Source: a cyanobacterium PCC 7702 | GTDB taxonomy: Bacteria > Cyanobacteriota > Cyanobacteriia > Cyanobacteriales > Nostocaceae | Assembly (NCBI GenBank): GCA_000332255.1 | Contig: KB235926.1 | Location: 1,434,615-1,492,349, forward strand | Reading direction: 5' to 3' | DNA: 57,735 nt | Part shown: piece after piece, positions 48,500-57,735 of the stretch | How positions within the stretch are numbered: the stretch's first letter is position 1 | Layout of the letters: each line of letters begins with the position of its first letter | Program-made: the position numbers and the translations under genes | Notes under the pieces: generated by a model | What the model was told of the DNA's origin: nothing | What the model saw: only the letters and a program-made list of their open reading frames with translations | Database searches by the model: none

Positions 48500-49951
48500 T
48501 TAATCTTCATATTTTTTCTGAATTTTGCCAATGATTTTTATCCAGACATTCTGAAGTCCTCCTAATTTATAAATCATCAAGCAACTTATAAATAAAAAAT
48601 AAATACCTGTCGAGACGATCATCATTAATATCAAATTTAGACACATCTTTTGTAGTGTGAAAAATACTAGTCCCATTCCAGCGCTAACTAGCAGCGGAAT
48701 GGTAATTATCTTCAATATATTTAGAGAAAACAAGTAATTGTATACAGCATATGTAAGTATACTAAATGCAGTAAAAGATACTAATAATTGCATAAACGCT
48801 ACACCCATTAGCTTGTATTGTGAAATCAACACTACACCCGAGATAGCTCCTACAATATTAGTAATTCCAACCTCTACTAGACTAAATTTTTCCAATCCAT
48901 TAGCCAAAAGCAGGTAAACGAACACTCTAATAAAAGAGTATGTAATCAGTGATAATGAACTTATCTTAAGAACTAAATCAACTTGATGAAAATTATTATC
49001 TTTGTATAGAAAGGTTATTAAATCGTTTCCAAGAAAAAGCACTCCAATTATAAAGGGAAATGCTATACATAAAAGCATTTTTAATATATCTTCAGTAGCT
49101 TGACGTAATTTTTCTCGTCCCATACCTACTGCTTTTGTCATACCAGGAAAAGCAGCTAAAGCGACACTATCAACAATCATAGTGAAAGGTTGCATCAGCT
49201 GTACAATTGCACCAAAAAGACCAACCATCATCTCATTACCTAGTATGGAGATAAGAAGAATGTCCATCTTACTGCCAATTATTCCTACTGCATCAATAGC
49301 TAAAAAAGTCCGAGCAGTCTTGAATAGATGCCATATAAAATCTTGTTTTATCTGCCATTGGGGCTCAACTATTTTGGCTAGCAAAATCCATTCAATAAAA
49401 AAAATTAGGGTTTCAGAAATTACAAATATTCCAGCTAAATAAGCTACTCCAAAATTCAGGTGCATGCACCAGATCATTACTAATAGACGTAAAACGTAAA
49501 CTGGTACTGTAGAGACAGTAATCAGATTCATTCTTTCTTGAGCTTGGAAACTTGCTTCCGTAATATTGGAGAGAGAAAACGGAATAATTGCTAAACCCAT
49601 GATGTAGCAGATAATTGAAGTGCTGGAGTTATAGGGAAGTAAAAACACCAACACAACCATTGCTACGTAACCAACAATGCTTAAAAGCAACTGTAAAAAA
49701 ATACCACTTACTAAATAAACATGAATTTCTTTTAAATTGCGAGCAAGCTCTCGTGTAAATAAGGTTTTTAAACCTTGGGAAACAATTACCATAAAAACAT
49801 AGTAATAGCTGAATGCCAGTAGATATTGTCCTAATGCGTGCGCTCCTAGAGTACGAGCTATAGTTATAGATAGAACGAAAGTTGTAATACTTTGCCCGAG
49901 TCGAGTTACTAACAATGAAAGGGAATTTGTTAGCAGTTTTTTTGGTATCAT
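48500..49951 (-). CDS. Wzx-type lipopolysaccharide/oligosaccharide flippase
   Basis: 483 residues with about 12-14 membrane helices (MATE/MOP superfamily). N-terminal LLTNSLSLLVTRLGQSITTF, then IARTLGAHALGQYLLAFSYY, and GSKMDILLISILGNEMMVGL, a pattern typical of polysaccharide flippases. Moves the lipid-linked repeat unit across the inner membrane. 138 bases before the next gene downstream, and 49 after the methyltransferase stop. Confidence 0.88.
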   Translation of the reverse strand: MIPKKLLTNSLSLLVTRLGQSITTFVLSITIARTLGAHALGQYLLAFSYYYVFMVIVSQGLKTLFTRELARNLKEIHVYLVSGIFLQLLLSIVGYVAMVVLVFLLPYNSSTSIICYIMGLAIIPFSLSNITEASFQAQERMNLITVSTVPVYVLRLLVMIWCMHLNFGVAYLAGIFVISETLIFFIEWILLAKIVEPQWQIKQDFIWHLFKTARTFLAIDAVGIIGSKMDILLISILGNEMMVGLFGAIVQLMQPFTMIVDSVALAAFPGMTKAVGMGREKLRQATEDILKMLLCIAFPFIIGVLFLGNDLITFLYKDNNFHQVDLVLKISSLSLITYSFIRVFVYLLLANGLEKFSLVEVGITNIVGAISGVVLISQYKLMGVAFMQLLVSFTAFSILTYAVYNYLFSLNILKIITIPLLVSAGMGLVFFTLQKMCLNLILMMIVSTGIYFLFISCLMIYKLGGLQNVWIKIIGKIQKKYED

Positions 49952-50000
49952 TATCTGAAAATCATAGTAAGTGTGATTATATTCTGGTTGAAACTATATT

Positions 50001-50942
50001 TTATTTTTGAGCAATTAAAAAAATATTGTCTGCAAATAAATATAGTTTTTTCAGAGATTTACCAAAAACACGACGTATTTTCTGACTAGGAATCAAAGAT
50101 AAAAATTTTTCTACTATAAACATCATATTCAAGTAGAAAATGCCAAGTTGTTTTAGTTGTCCTTCTTTTTTAATTCCTAAATTTGATAACAATTTTTTTA
50201 CACTAGCTGGAACGATAAAATAAATATCCTTATATCCGGCTATTTTTAAAGCATCATATAATTCTTTACACGTATATTCTTTCAGATGCATACCTTGAGG
50301 ATAATCGGATTTAAAAACTAGGGATATATCGTGAGGTCCTGTGTAACTGTGAGGAGTAGTGAAAATGTATCTACCCTTCTGATTAAGAATGTTATAAGCA
50401 CTTTGAAAATGAACAATTAAATCGTCAGGGTGTAAGTGTTCGATAACTTGATTAGATACAACTAAATCATAAAATTCATTTGGCTCAAATTGGTCTAAAT
50501 GTACACCGTCAGAGTTACCCCAAGATAAATTTTCTGGGGAATCAATTATATGTTTTTGTCCTCTTTCCTTTGTAATTTCTGTAGCTTTACACTCAAATCC
50601 GCATTTAGCTAAATAAGCAATCATTTTCCCTTGTCCGGAGCCAACTTCATAAATTTTTTGGGGCGGAGAACCTATTGCTTCCAGCCAATTTGCGTATTTT
50701 TTTTCGGGTGGAGTTGTTTCTTCAGAAAGCAAGTTCAGCCATTGTAATTTGGTGTAAAGGGTTGTGTAAGCTTTTTCAAATACTTCCCATCGGTTTTCGG
50801 ACTGAGATTCTAAGAGTTCTTTTGTCAATTTTTTCTCTAATTTCCAATGAGCAAGTATCATTTCTTCCGTGATTTCTGCTTGAGCAGGAATACCATAGTT
50901 ACGTTTGTATCGATTTATCAGTTCAATTCCTCTGGGTTCCAT
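50001..50942 (-). CDS. Class I SAM methyltransferase (exopolysaccharide cluster)
   Basis: 313 residues. An N-terminal helical extension of about 90 residues precedes the SAM domain with IYEVGSGQGKMIAYLAKCGF (motif I), CKATEIT, VSNQVIEHLHPDDLI and GRYIFTTPHSYTGPHD. Probably O-methylates a sugar of the repeat unit; the substrate is inferred from context only. Confidence 0.8.
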   Translation of the reverse strand: MEPRGIELINRYKRNYGIPAQAEITEEMILAHWKLEKKLTKELLESQSENRWEVFEKAYTTLYTKLQWLNLLSEETTPPEKKYANWLEAIGSPPQKIYEVGSGQGKMIAYLAKCGFECKATEITKERGQKHIIDSPENLSWGNSDGVHLDQFEPNEFYDLVVSNQVIEHLHPDDLIVHFQSAYNILNQKGRYIFTTPHSYTGPHDISLVFKSDYPQGMHLKEYTCKELYDALKIAGYKDIYFIVPASVKKLLSNLGIKKEGQLKQLGIFYLNMMFIVEKFLSLIPSQKIRRVFGKSLKKLYLFADNIFLIAQK

Positions 50943-51011
50943 AATTAACTTTTTTGTTTGAATCTATTTTTTTAGGAAATAGGTAAACGAAAAGAAGAAT
51001 ATACATTGGTT

Positions 51012-52460
51012 TTAATATGCACCTTGTTTTTGCAGTATGACCATAAATGTCTTCAATAAAATTTCTAGATCTAGTTTCAGAGACCAATTTTCAATGTAAG
51101 TAAGATCCAAACTAATTACTTGTTCAAAATCAGTGATATTGGAACGACCCGAAACTTGCCAAAGTCCAGTGATACCAGGTAATACTTCATGGCGAATAAA
51201 ATGGTGTTCAGAGAATTTATCTACATCTCTGACTGGTAGAGGACGAGGACCGACGAGACTCATTTCTCCGCGCAGTACGTTAAAAAGTTGTGGTAATTCA
51301 TCTAAGCTGTAGCGACGTAGAAATTTGCCAACACGGGTAATGCGAGGATCGTCCTTGATTTTGAAGAGAATACCATCTTTTGTTTCGTTTAAAGTTTCTA
51401 GTTCTTTTTGTAACTTTTCAGCATCAGCTCTCATGGTTCGGAATTTCCACAATTGAAATGGTTTTCCGTGCAAGCCTATACGAGTTTGTTTAAAGAATAC
51501 TGGACCTGGAGAGTCGAGTTTTATGACAATAGCGATCGCTATATAGATAGGAAATGAAAATGTCAAAAATAATGTCGCCCCCAATAAATCCATAGTCCGC
51601 TTGATGAGAAAGTCTGTTCCCGGCAATATAGGACAGGAAAGAGTTAAGTAATTCATACCTCCTATGTTTGTAAACTCGACTGTTCTATAAATAGGTTTGG
51701 CCTGCATTGAAAAAAGATGGACACTGATTCCATAAGCTTGGAACAGCCAGCATACAAACATTCTGTTTTTGATGGCATCCCATGAAATAAAAACTTCTGT
51801 CACATTTAATTGACTGAGTCTTTCTAAAGTTTGCTGGCGATCGCTTCTGTCCAAACATTTCGCCGGTGCAGTCCCGCGGATTATATAACGTTTTTCTTTC
51901 TGAATTGAACTAATAGCTTTTTCCTTATCCTCAGTGTCATAAATTACAAAAGCATAGGAACAACCAAATAGCTTTTGCTGGCGTAAATATTCAAGAATGA
52001 TGTTAACTAGAAACCTGCCAACACAAACATTCAATATACTTAATAACCAGGAGGATATCAGTATTGACCGTGTAATTTCTATAATTGGTTTGTATAAAAA
52101 GCAAACGAATAATATTAAGCCATGAGCAAACGTGAGAGATTTAGCTATATTCAAATAGTCGTAACGTTTTTTACCTGATCTATAGTTACCTTGGAGAGCT
52201 AGGGATCCTACTTGCATCGAAATAGCTGCAAGTATATGTTGCAAATTATTGCTTTCTCCGTACCTGAAAAAATAAAAATAGTGATTAGAAGTATAAAACT
52301 CAGCTAATTTCCATGCAAGCAAGAGAAGAGAATAGTCTGCAATTACTAAGGTTATTAATCGCAACCACCACGAGCCTTTCCGTAATTTTACAGATGTAGG
52401 GGCACGCAAATCTACAGGAGTTTCACTCCATTGAAAAGTTGCAACACTGTGATTACCCAT
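51012..52460 (-). CDS. Initiating sugar-phosphate transferase (WbaP/ExoY type)
   Basis: 482 residues. Four or so N-terminal membrane helices, a Rossmann-like middle, then the bacterial sugar transferase domain: LIKRTMDLLGATLFLTFSFP, LDSPGPVFFKQTRIGLHG, LWKFRTMRADAEKLQ, RRYSLDELPQLFNVLRGE and MSLVGPRPLPVRDVD. Transfers the first sugar phosphate to undecaprenyl phosphate. First gene of the nine-gene operon; the 736-base region upstream should carry the promoter. Confidence 0.92.
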   Translation of the reverse strand: MGNHSVATFQWSETPVDLRAPTSVKLRKGSWWLRLITLVIADYSLLLLAWKLAEFYTSNHYFYFFRYGESNNLQHILAAISMQVGSLALQGNYRSGKKRYDYLNIAKSLTFAHGLILFVCFLYKPIIEITRSILISSWLLSILNVCVGRFLVNIILEYLRQQKLFGCSYAFVIYDTEDKEKAISSIQKEKRYIIRGTAPAKCLDRSDRQQTLERLSQLNVTEVFISWDAIKNRMFVCWLFQAYGISVHLFSMQAKPIYRTVEFTNIGGMNYLTLSCPILPGTDFLIKRTMDLLGATLFLTFSFPIYIAIAIVIKLDSPGPVFFKQTRIGLHGKPFQLWKFRTMRADAEKLQKELETLNETKDGILFKIKDDPRITRVGKFLRRYSLDELPQLFNVLRGEMSLVGPRPLPVRDVDKFSEHHFIRHEVLPGITGLWQVSGRSNITDFEQVISLDLTYIENWSLKLDLEILLKTFMVILQKQGAY

Positions 52461-53196
52461 AGCCTAAATGTATTCGTATATTGACAACTTATGCTTGTAA
52501 TCTATTTACAGTTACTTAACCTTAACAGCTTACTACAGACAATATGGTGTTTTGAACAATTGTCTTAACAAGATTTTCATGAAGACTTCATTGATTTTTT
52601 GATTTGATTCCTATTTGATTGTGATGTGCATGTATCACACCTGGCTGTTAATTGCTGGCAAATAAGTAGCTTTTCACACAACAATTTCAAATCCACAGCC
52701 AAGTATTTGTACAGAGCTAACAAAGTCATCATACCCGATTAAACAGACACCAATTACACAAACATGGCAGAATACCTCTGATATACCTCCAAGTCATGCT
52801 CGGGAAATCAAGTATTGCAAGTAAAAATTTTTAACAGCGTCAAAAATTACGAATGCTGAAGATGTAAAATTGAAAACATAGAATCAGGCAGTAAAAATTT
52901 GAAATTGATGAAATATTTCATATTTGAATAATTCATTTTTGTCTAAAAATACGGATTAGCTGTACATGACAACTCCTCAAAGGTAAATTATAAAGATTAA
53001 TTATAAATTAAGATTAGGTGGTATTTATTTTAAATTTTTATTTACAAATAAAAAACATTGCCTGCATTCTTCCTAATTTTTTTGACAAAGAGGCGATCGC
53101 TAATTATTTAAGTAAATATAATCACTTTTTATACCGCAGTACCAAAGATGCTTTCCTATTGTATTTTTAAAACCAGCAATAATGCTGGTATATTTT
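52461..53196. other. Upstream region of the exopolysaccharide operon, 736 bases
   Basis: AT-rich, without a supported gene. It contains the ubiD terminator-like hairpin at its right edge and presumably the exopolysaccharide promoter near 52470-52600. No riboswitch or RNA gene recognised. Confidence 0.5.
53172..53189 (-). terminator. Terminator-like hairpin after the UbiD-family gene
   Basis: ACCAGCA, a four-base loop, TGCTGGT, followed on the minus strand by TTTTAAAAATAC. The seven-base-pair stem is perfect but the U-tract is short. Lies eight bases after the stop. Confidence 0.5.
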
Positions 53197-54705
53197 TTAG
53201 TGGATGTCGTAGCCAAATAAATTCGGATCGACCTGTTTGAATTGCAGATCTCCCAAACCGTACTCAACCCATCTTCGATCTACGATCGCCGCAACTTGCG
53301 GGTCAGATTCTAAAGGTGCACCCCATTGGTGTTCGATTTCTGGTGGAATCTTGGTAGTTGCATCGATTCCCATACGTCCACCCAAACCAATCTTTTCGCT
53401 AGCAAAATCTAAACTGTCAAAGGGGGTGTTCGGTAAAATAAAAACATCCCGTACCGGATCGACTTTAGAACTAATTGCCCAGACCACCTGACGCGGATCT
53501 CTGATATTAATGTCTTTATCCACCACAATGACAAATTTGGTGTAGGTAAACTGCGGTAGTGCACTCCAGAATGCCAAAGCTGCTCGTCGCGCTTGCCCGG
53601 GATAAGCTTTATCTATAGATATAATTGCCACTTTGTAGCTCAAAGCCTCCATTGGCAAGAAAAAATCGACTATTTCTGAAACTTGTTGCCGCAAAATAGG
53701 AGTGTAGATGCGGTTGAGAGCGATCGCTATCATTGCTTCTTCTTTTGGTGGACGCCCGCTAAATGTGGTTAAATAAATCGGGTCTTTGCGATGTGTCATG
53801 CAATGAAAGCGAATTAAGGGTGAATCTTCCACATTGCCGTAATAACCCATGTGGTCGCCAAAAGGTCCGTCTGGTAAGACTTCTTTCGGAGTAATCGTTC
53901 CTTCCAAAATAATTTCCGAATCTGCGGGAACTTCTAAATCTACCGTTTTGCACTTGGTTAACTGCACGCCAGAACCACCGTACAATCCTGCAAATAGCCA
54001 TTCTGATAAATCTACCGGAATCGGTGTTGCTGCTGCCATAATTATCAGAGGGTCCACACCGAGTGCGATCGCTACTTCTAAATTTTTCCCGCGTTCAGCT
54101 GCTTTGCGTAAATGCCTTGCTCCACCCCTTACCGATAACCAATGAACGGTCATTGTATTTCGGGATTGTAATTGCAAACGATACACCCCCACATTAGGTA
54201 TTCCAGTTTCACAATCCTTTGTAATGACTAAGCCTAAAGTGATGATCTTGCCAGCATCTCCAGGATAAGGACGTATCAAGGGTAACTTGTTCAAATCCAA
54301 TTCTTCACCTGAAATCACTACTTGCTGACAAGCAGGGAAAAAACTGCGTCCTGGTTTGGCTTTGAGCACGTCAAACAGTACTTTTCCAAAATCTATGACC
54401 TGGGAAATTTTCTTTGGTGGTTTTGGTTGTTGCAGCATCGCCAACTTCTTTCCCAGCTCCTCCAACTCCTGGGGATGCTGCATATTCATCGCCCAGCAAA
54501 TTCTCTCCACCGTCCCCATTAAATTGATCGCTACAGGTATAGATGAACCTTTGACATTTTCGAACAATAACGCCGGACCACCTCTTTGCAGCATGCGGTT
54601 GGAAATTTCTGCAATTTCTAAATCTGGATCGACAACTGCTGTGATTCTTCGCAATTGTCCCTTTTCTTCCAACAGTTTGATAAATCCTCGTAAATCTCTG
54701 GCCAT
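53197..54705 (-). CDS. UbiD-family decarboxylase
   Basis: 502 residues, full length. Prenylated-FMN-dependent decarboxylase of the UbiD type; in cyanobacteria the homologue is thought to serve plastoquinone synthesis. Features: MARDLRGFIKLLEEKGQLRR, LLFENVKGSSIPVAINLMGT, PNVGVYRLQLQSRNTMTVHW (FMN/metal site), DGPFGDHMGYYGNVEDSPLI (the conserved E/D catalytic area), and VVDKDINIRDPRQVVWAIS. Single gene, divergent from the SLH protein gene. Confidence 0.9.
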   Translation of the reverse strand: MARDLRGFIKLLEEKGQLRRITAVVDPDLEIAEISNRMLQRGGPALLFENVKGSSIPVAINLMGTVERICWAMNMQHPQELEELGKKLAMLQQPKPPKKISQVIDFGKVLFDVLKAKPGRSFFPACQQVVISGEELDLNKLPLIRPYPGDAGKIITLGLVITKDCETGIPNVGVYRLQLQSRNTMTVHWLSVRGGARHLRKAAERGKNLEVAIALGVDPLIIMAAATPIPVDLSEWLFAGLYGGSGVQLTKCKTVDLEVPADSEIILEGTITPKEVLPDGPFGDHMGYYGNVEDSPLIRFHCMTHRKDPIYLTTFSGRPPKEEAMIAIALNRIYTPILRQQVSEIVDFFLPMEALSYKVAIISIDKAYPGQARRAALAFWSALPQFTYTKFVIVVDKDINIRDPRQVVWAISSKVDPVRDVFILPNTPFDSLDFASEKIGLGGRMGIDATTKIPPEIEHQWGAPLESDPQVAAIVDRRWVEYGLGDLQFKQVDPNLFGYDIH

Positions 54706-55029
54706 TGTCTGAAATAAATTTTAAGAATTGTGAAGCGTTTCTTCTATTATCATGATATCGTACACCCAACAGCACAATCAAATCAGCTAGCTGTTCGCTA
54801 CTGCTCCTGCAAAAAAGAAAAAGTAAGGTAGAATCTTCCCTTACCAGCTCTGTAGCTTGCTTGTTATGTCTAATTTCAGAAAATACCCGAGTAAAAACAC
54901 TGCCGCCACAAACAGCTATGGTGGAAAATACCTATGACTGCAGTTCCTAAAAAAAAGAACGTAGATTTATCTTCGATTACCTCTGGTCTAAGCTAAGGTA
55001 AAAATAAATTACATATAACCTTTTTAATA
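54706..55029. other. Divergent promoter region, 324 bases
   Basis: Between the UbiD-family and SLH genes, so it should hold both promoters. No gene, RNA or strong hairpin seen. Confidence 0.5.
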
Positions 55030-55389
55030 ATGTCTACCATTACCCCAGCTGCACTAGCAACTACCTTAGCAGCAACGACTATTATTTTCTACCCAGCAGC
55101 CACTTGGTCACAAACCCCTAACAACGAGCGTGCTAATACTTCTACAACTTCTTGTCTATCTGGATATTCTGATAGAACATATCGCGGTTCCCGTCCAGTT
55201 AGCCGCTACGAATTTGCAGCCGGAATGAATGCTTGCTTAAATCAAGTAAATAAACTGCTTGGCGCTCGTCGACGGAACTTAGCAACAAAAGTAGACTTTC
55301 AAGTTTTGATTGAACGTCAAAAAAAGTTAAACGAACAACTGCGAGGACTCGAGCAGCGTGTTGATAATATCTGGCCTGCAAATAAATAA
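55030..55389 (+). CDS. Short secreted SLH-type protein with coiled-coil tail
   Basis: 119 residues. Signal peptide (ALATTLAATTIIFYPAATWS), then CLSGYSDRTYRGSRPVSRYEFAAGMNACL, an S-layer-homology-like motif as at the start of cyanobacterial SLH-porins, and a heptad-rich end (LIERQKKLNEQLRGLEQRVD). The porin barrel of those proteins is absent; this is either a small stand-alone protein or a truncated relative. Followed after 19 bases by a methyltransferase. Confidence 0.7.
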   Translation: MSTITPAALATTLAATTIIFYPAATWSQTPNNERANTSTTSCLSGYSDRTYRGSRPVSRYEFAAGMNACLNQVNKLLGARRRNLATKVDFQVLIERQKKLNEQLRGLEQRVDNIWPANK

Positions 55390-55408
55390 TCCTACTTACT
55401 AAAGACTT

Positions 55409-56026
55409 GTGAACGAACTACAACGCCAATTTCCCGACCTTCCCGACTGGGAAAAATTGTATCAACAACAGCAAGTAGAATCGATGCCGTGGTACAATCC
55501 AATTCTCGATACAGATCTCGAGCAAGCTTTAAAGAAGTTGAAGCTGGAAAGGGGAACGATATTGGATATTGGCACCGGTCCAGGTACACAGGCTATTGCT
55601 TTAGCCCAAAGAGGTTTTCGAGTAACTGCTACTGATATTTCTGAAACTGCGATCGCTAAAGCTAAAAATCAAGCACAAGCAAAAGGTTTAAATATTTTTT
55701 TTCAAACCGATGATATCCTAGATACCCGCATTGAGGGAAAATTTGATTTTGTTTTCGACCGTGGCTGTTTCCATGTTTTACCCCCCGAACGCAGACAAAC
55801 TTATGTAGACACCGTACATGGTCTCATAGTGACTCAAGGTTATCTGTTTCTCAAATGTTTTAGTCACTTGGAAACAAGGGAAGGAGGTCCCTATCGATTT
55901 ACACCAGAACAAATTAGAGAGGTTTTTGGCGATCGCTTCCAAGTTATATCTATTGAAGAAACAGCCTACCAGGGTACTTTAGACCCCCCACCAAAAGCGT
56001 TGTTCTGCATTTTGCAAAAATATTGA
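55409..56026 (+). CDS. Class I SAM methyltransferase, thiopurine-methyltransferase-like
   Basis: 205 residues, GTG start at 55409. PWYNPILDTDLEQALKKL, motif I ILDIGTGPGTQAIALAQRG, VTATDISETAIAKAKNQA, DFVFDRGCFHVLPPERR and HLETREGGPYRFTPEQI. These features resemble TPMT-like or tellurite-resistance-type methyltransferases. The substrate is unknown. Confidence 0.8.
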   Translation: MNELQRQFPDLPDWEKLYQQQQVESMPWYNPILDTDLEQALKKLKLERGTILDIGTGPGTQAIALAQRGFRVTATDISETAIAKAKNQAQAKGLNIFFQTDDILDTRIEGKFDFVFDRGCFHVLPPERRQTYVDTVHGLIVTQGYLFLKCFSHLETREGGPYRFTPEQIREVFGDRFQVISIEETAYQGTLDPPPKALFCILQKY

Positions 56027-56159
56027 AGTTACAAAAAATTGGTAAATCTCTTATCCAACCTCTGCAAATATCATTTATTTGGTCCCTCAGTTTACCATTG
56101 GTAGCGTGCAGGATATAAAACTCTTTACGAACAGATAATGATATGGAGGAAATAATCTT

Positions 56160-56435
56160 ATGAGCCGTACTTTTCGGCGATACCATCGTCAAATTGCGAT
56201 CGCTTTATGTCTACCCTTATTTCTTTCTGCTATCACAGGTATAGGCTACACCATTGCCAATGAATGGTTAAAACAAGCCGACTTGGCTGGTTTGTTCCTC
56301 AGTATTCATACTCTCGAAATTTTTCACTTGGAAGCAATTTATCCTCTTTTCAATGGTTTGGGATTACTAGGACTGTTGATTACTGGAATTACGATGACAG
56401 GTTTATTTCGCCAACGAAAAATTGGAGATTCATAA
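56160..56435 (+). CDS. Small PepSY-associated membrane protein
   Basis: 91 residues with two membrane helices (IAIALCLPLFLSAITGIGYT; FNGLGLLGLLITGITMTGLF) separated by a loop with HTLEIFHLEAIYPLF. The opening FRRYHRQIA and the pattern of the helices resemble PepSY_TM proteins reduced to two helices. GGAGGAAA at 56143-56150 is the ribosome-binding site. Function unknown. Confidence 0.65.
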   Translation: MSRTFRRYHRQIAIALCLPLFLSAITGIGYTIANEWLKQADLAGLFLSIHTLEIFHLEAIYPLFNGLGLLGLLITGITMTGLFRQRKIGDS

Positions 56436-56645
56436 TTTCTACACTAATATTCTTGCTTCACAGCACTCTTTGAGCACAAATCTACTGCTGTTACACATAT
56501 CAAAATATGTTGATTTGTAAGTTAAAGTCTTAAAAAGATAGGAGTAATTATAAACATAGTCTAAAAAAATACAGGTAAACTCACTTATAGCGAACAGGAG
56601 TGTGGTAATATAAACACTGCTAAAATAATCAAACAATATCAGGTC

Positions 56646-56856
56646 ATGAAAGTCAGTGCTCGTAACACTCTTAAAGCAACTGTTAAAAAAATAGTAGTAG
56701 GTTCCGTTAACACAGAAGTAACTTTAGAATTAGCACCAGGAGTAGAAATAACTTCAATTATCACAAAAGCTTCAGCAGAGGCCCTCCAGCTTTCGGAAGG
56801 AAAACAAGCCTATGCTGTAAATTAAAGCTACAGATGTCATGGTTGCCGTTGATTAA
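56646..56856 (+). pseudogene. Mop-domain molybdate-binding protein with a late frameshift
   Basis: ATG at 56646 reads MKVSARNTLKATVKKIVVGS, VNTEVTLELAPGVEITSII, TKASAEALQLSEGKQAYAV, then N and stop (56823-56825). This gives 59 residues, where the Mop/molbindin fold usually has 68-70. Removing one A from 56819-56821 restores IKATDVMVAVD and a stop at 56854-56856. Without it the final beta-strand is lost, so binding is doubtful. Mop proteins store molybdate as hexamers. Confidence 0.7.
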
Positions 56857-56913
56857 AAAAGAGTAGGTGGTTAGTAGTTGGTGGTAATAAAAAATCGATG
56901 CAGCCACTATCTG

Positions 56914-57641
56914 CTAACCAAAAAACTTACAATTTACCCGAACAAGTTTATGGGTAATAGGAAAACTATCAACCACCATCACCACACACAGTAACATCAT
57001 GTAAAGAATTGAAAATAAAAACAGCGCTCGCGCTGATTTTTTATCCTCTGGATTTTGCAAAAGCGTCCAAGCTTTGTGAAGAAAAATAGCCCCGAGTACA
57101 AAGGCGCTACAGCCATAAATCACGCCCATACCATTGGACGGCTGTAACAATAAAAATGTAGAAGGGATAAGTAATAAACTATATACCCAAATTTGACGAG
57201 CGGCGGTAATACTATCAGCAACTACCGGTAGCATCGGTACGCCAACTTTAGCATAATCCTCCCCGATCATTAATGCCAATGCCCAAAAATGGGGAGGAGT
57301 CCACAAAAAAACGATCGTAAATAACAGCCACGCTGTCCAGCTAACAGTACCAGTAACTCCAGCCCAACCAACTAGCATGGGAATGGCTCCTGCCGCCCCA
57401 CCAATTACAATATTGACAGACGTATGGCGTTTGAGTAAATGAGTATAAACGCCTACATAAAACCAAATACCAGACATTGCTAAGACAGCGCTGAGTAAAT
57501 TCACAAAAATTGCAAGCAATGTGAAAGAAATACAAGCCAAGGCGATCGCAAATATTAAAGCATGAGCAGGTTTAACCCGACCGGAAGGTAAAGGACGATG
57601 ACGCGTGCGTTCCATTTCACCATCAATGTCGCGATCGTATA
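56914..57641 (-). pseudogene. ctaB: Protoheme IX farnesyltransferase, N-terminus removed
   Basis: The product farnesylates heme b to heme O for cytochrome oxidase. The frame from 57615 gives 233 residues. Coding sequence continues in frame a little further upstream as YDRDIDGE-MERTRHRPLPSG, the first Asp-rich active-site motif, then ends abruptly at the insertion-sequence terminal repeat (57642). Other motifs are intact: FLWTPPHFWALALMIGEDYAK and VPMLPVVADS. Full CtaB has about 300-320 residues, so some 70-90 N-terminal residues are missing here. Not functional unless the remainder lies in another transcript. Confidence 0.85.
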
Positions 57642-57735
57642 CTCACATCTTGCACCTGGAAATATAAATGTCAAAACCACAACTACGTGCAAGGGTAGTT
57701 AGTCGTTCAATATCAAGTAAAAGAAGATACACAAC
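57642..57735 (+). mobile_element. Left end of a probable insertion sequence
   Basis: CTCACATCTTGCACC at 57642-57656 is the inverted counterpart of the terminal repeat at 81-95. It sits exactly where the ctaB coding sequence breaks off. Only 94 bases of the element are present. Confidence 0.55.
57668..57735 (+). CDS. Possible N-terminus of the element's own gene (partial)
   Basis: ATG 12 bases inside the terminal repeat opens MSKPQLRARVVSRSISSKRR and remains open to the window edge (22 codons). The composition is basic, as expected for a DNA-binding transposase N-terminus, but no family can be recognised from so short a stretch. Confidence 0.25.
   Translation, partial: MSKPQLRARVVSRSISSKRRYT

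Overview
The window is cyanobacterial. Evidence: a chlL / DUF5331-type / chlN operon for light-independent chlorophyll synthesis, a helical carotenoid protein related to the orange carotenoid protein, a TIGR02450 Trp-rich protein, SLH-type proteins, and many GCGATCGC (HIP1) octamers. Base composition is AT-rich and AT-richest between genes. No tRNA, rRNA, CRISPR array or complete transposase gene was seen. The species cannot be named from the sequence.

Layout. (i) 1-95: end of a probable insertion sequence joined to the C-terminal half of an MFS transporter. (ii) 984-4417 (+): family 2 glycosyltransferase, methyltransferase and a polytopic membrane protein. (iii) 4466-11994 (-): a type I secretion locus, transcribed as parvulin-type isomerase, ABC exporter with an N-terminal cNMP-binding-like domain, HlyD adaptor and a seven-repeat SBBP beta-propeller protein that is the likely cargo. 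(iv) 12.7-25.7 kb: mixed genes, namely a PAS histidine kinase, a diguanylate cyclase, a FemAB-like acyltransferase, folB, an AMIN/beta-lactamase-fold protein, comB, a BlaI/M56 pair and dhaL. (v) 25.7-33.3 kb: a stretch rich in broken genes (Rieske protein, SLH protein, cupin, DUF6335, an SDR fragment and a small conserved protein), interleaved with intact genes for a ferritin-like protein, a thermonuclease and a DJ-1/ferritin-like fusion. (vi) 33.5-36.7 kb: helical carotenoid protein, an alpha/beta-hydrolase without a visible nucleophile, an epimerase and small proteins. (vii) 37.2-40.4 kb: the chlL-chlN operon, closed by a clear terminator. (viii) 40.5-52.5 kb (-): a Wzx/Wzy-type exopolysaccharide operon of nine genes running from the initiating sugar-phosphate transferase to a Wzc-like kinase, with a GH10 glycoside hydrolase. 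(ix) 53.2-57.7 kb: UbiD-family decarboxylase, an SLH protein, a methyltransferase, a small PepSY-like protein, a frameshifted Mop protein and a ctaB gene cut by a second insertion-sequence end.

Two window-wide observations stand out. First, the same 15-base terminal repeat (CTCACATCTTGCACC) sits at both ends, inverted, and a gene is broken at each. The window is therefore probably a segment between two copies of one insertion sequence, or a contig that stopped in them. Second, at least five genes need a one-base correction at an A-tract to restore the family's full reading frame, and others carry in-frame stops or deletions. Either the locus is decaying, or the assembly has homopolymer errors, or (for the A8 tract in hlyD) slippage is tolerated. 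Read-level data would decide. All family assignments come from reading motifs; no database search was run.
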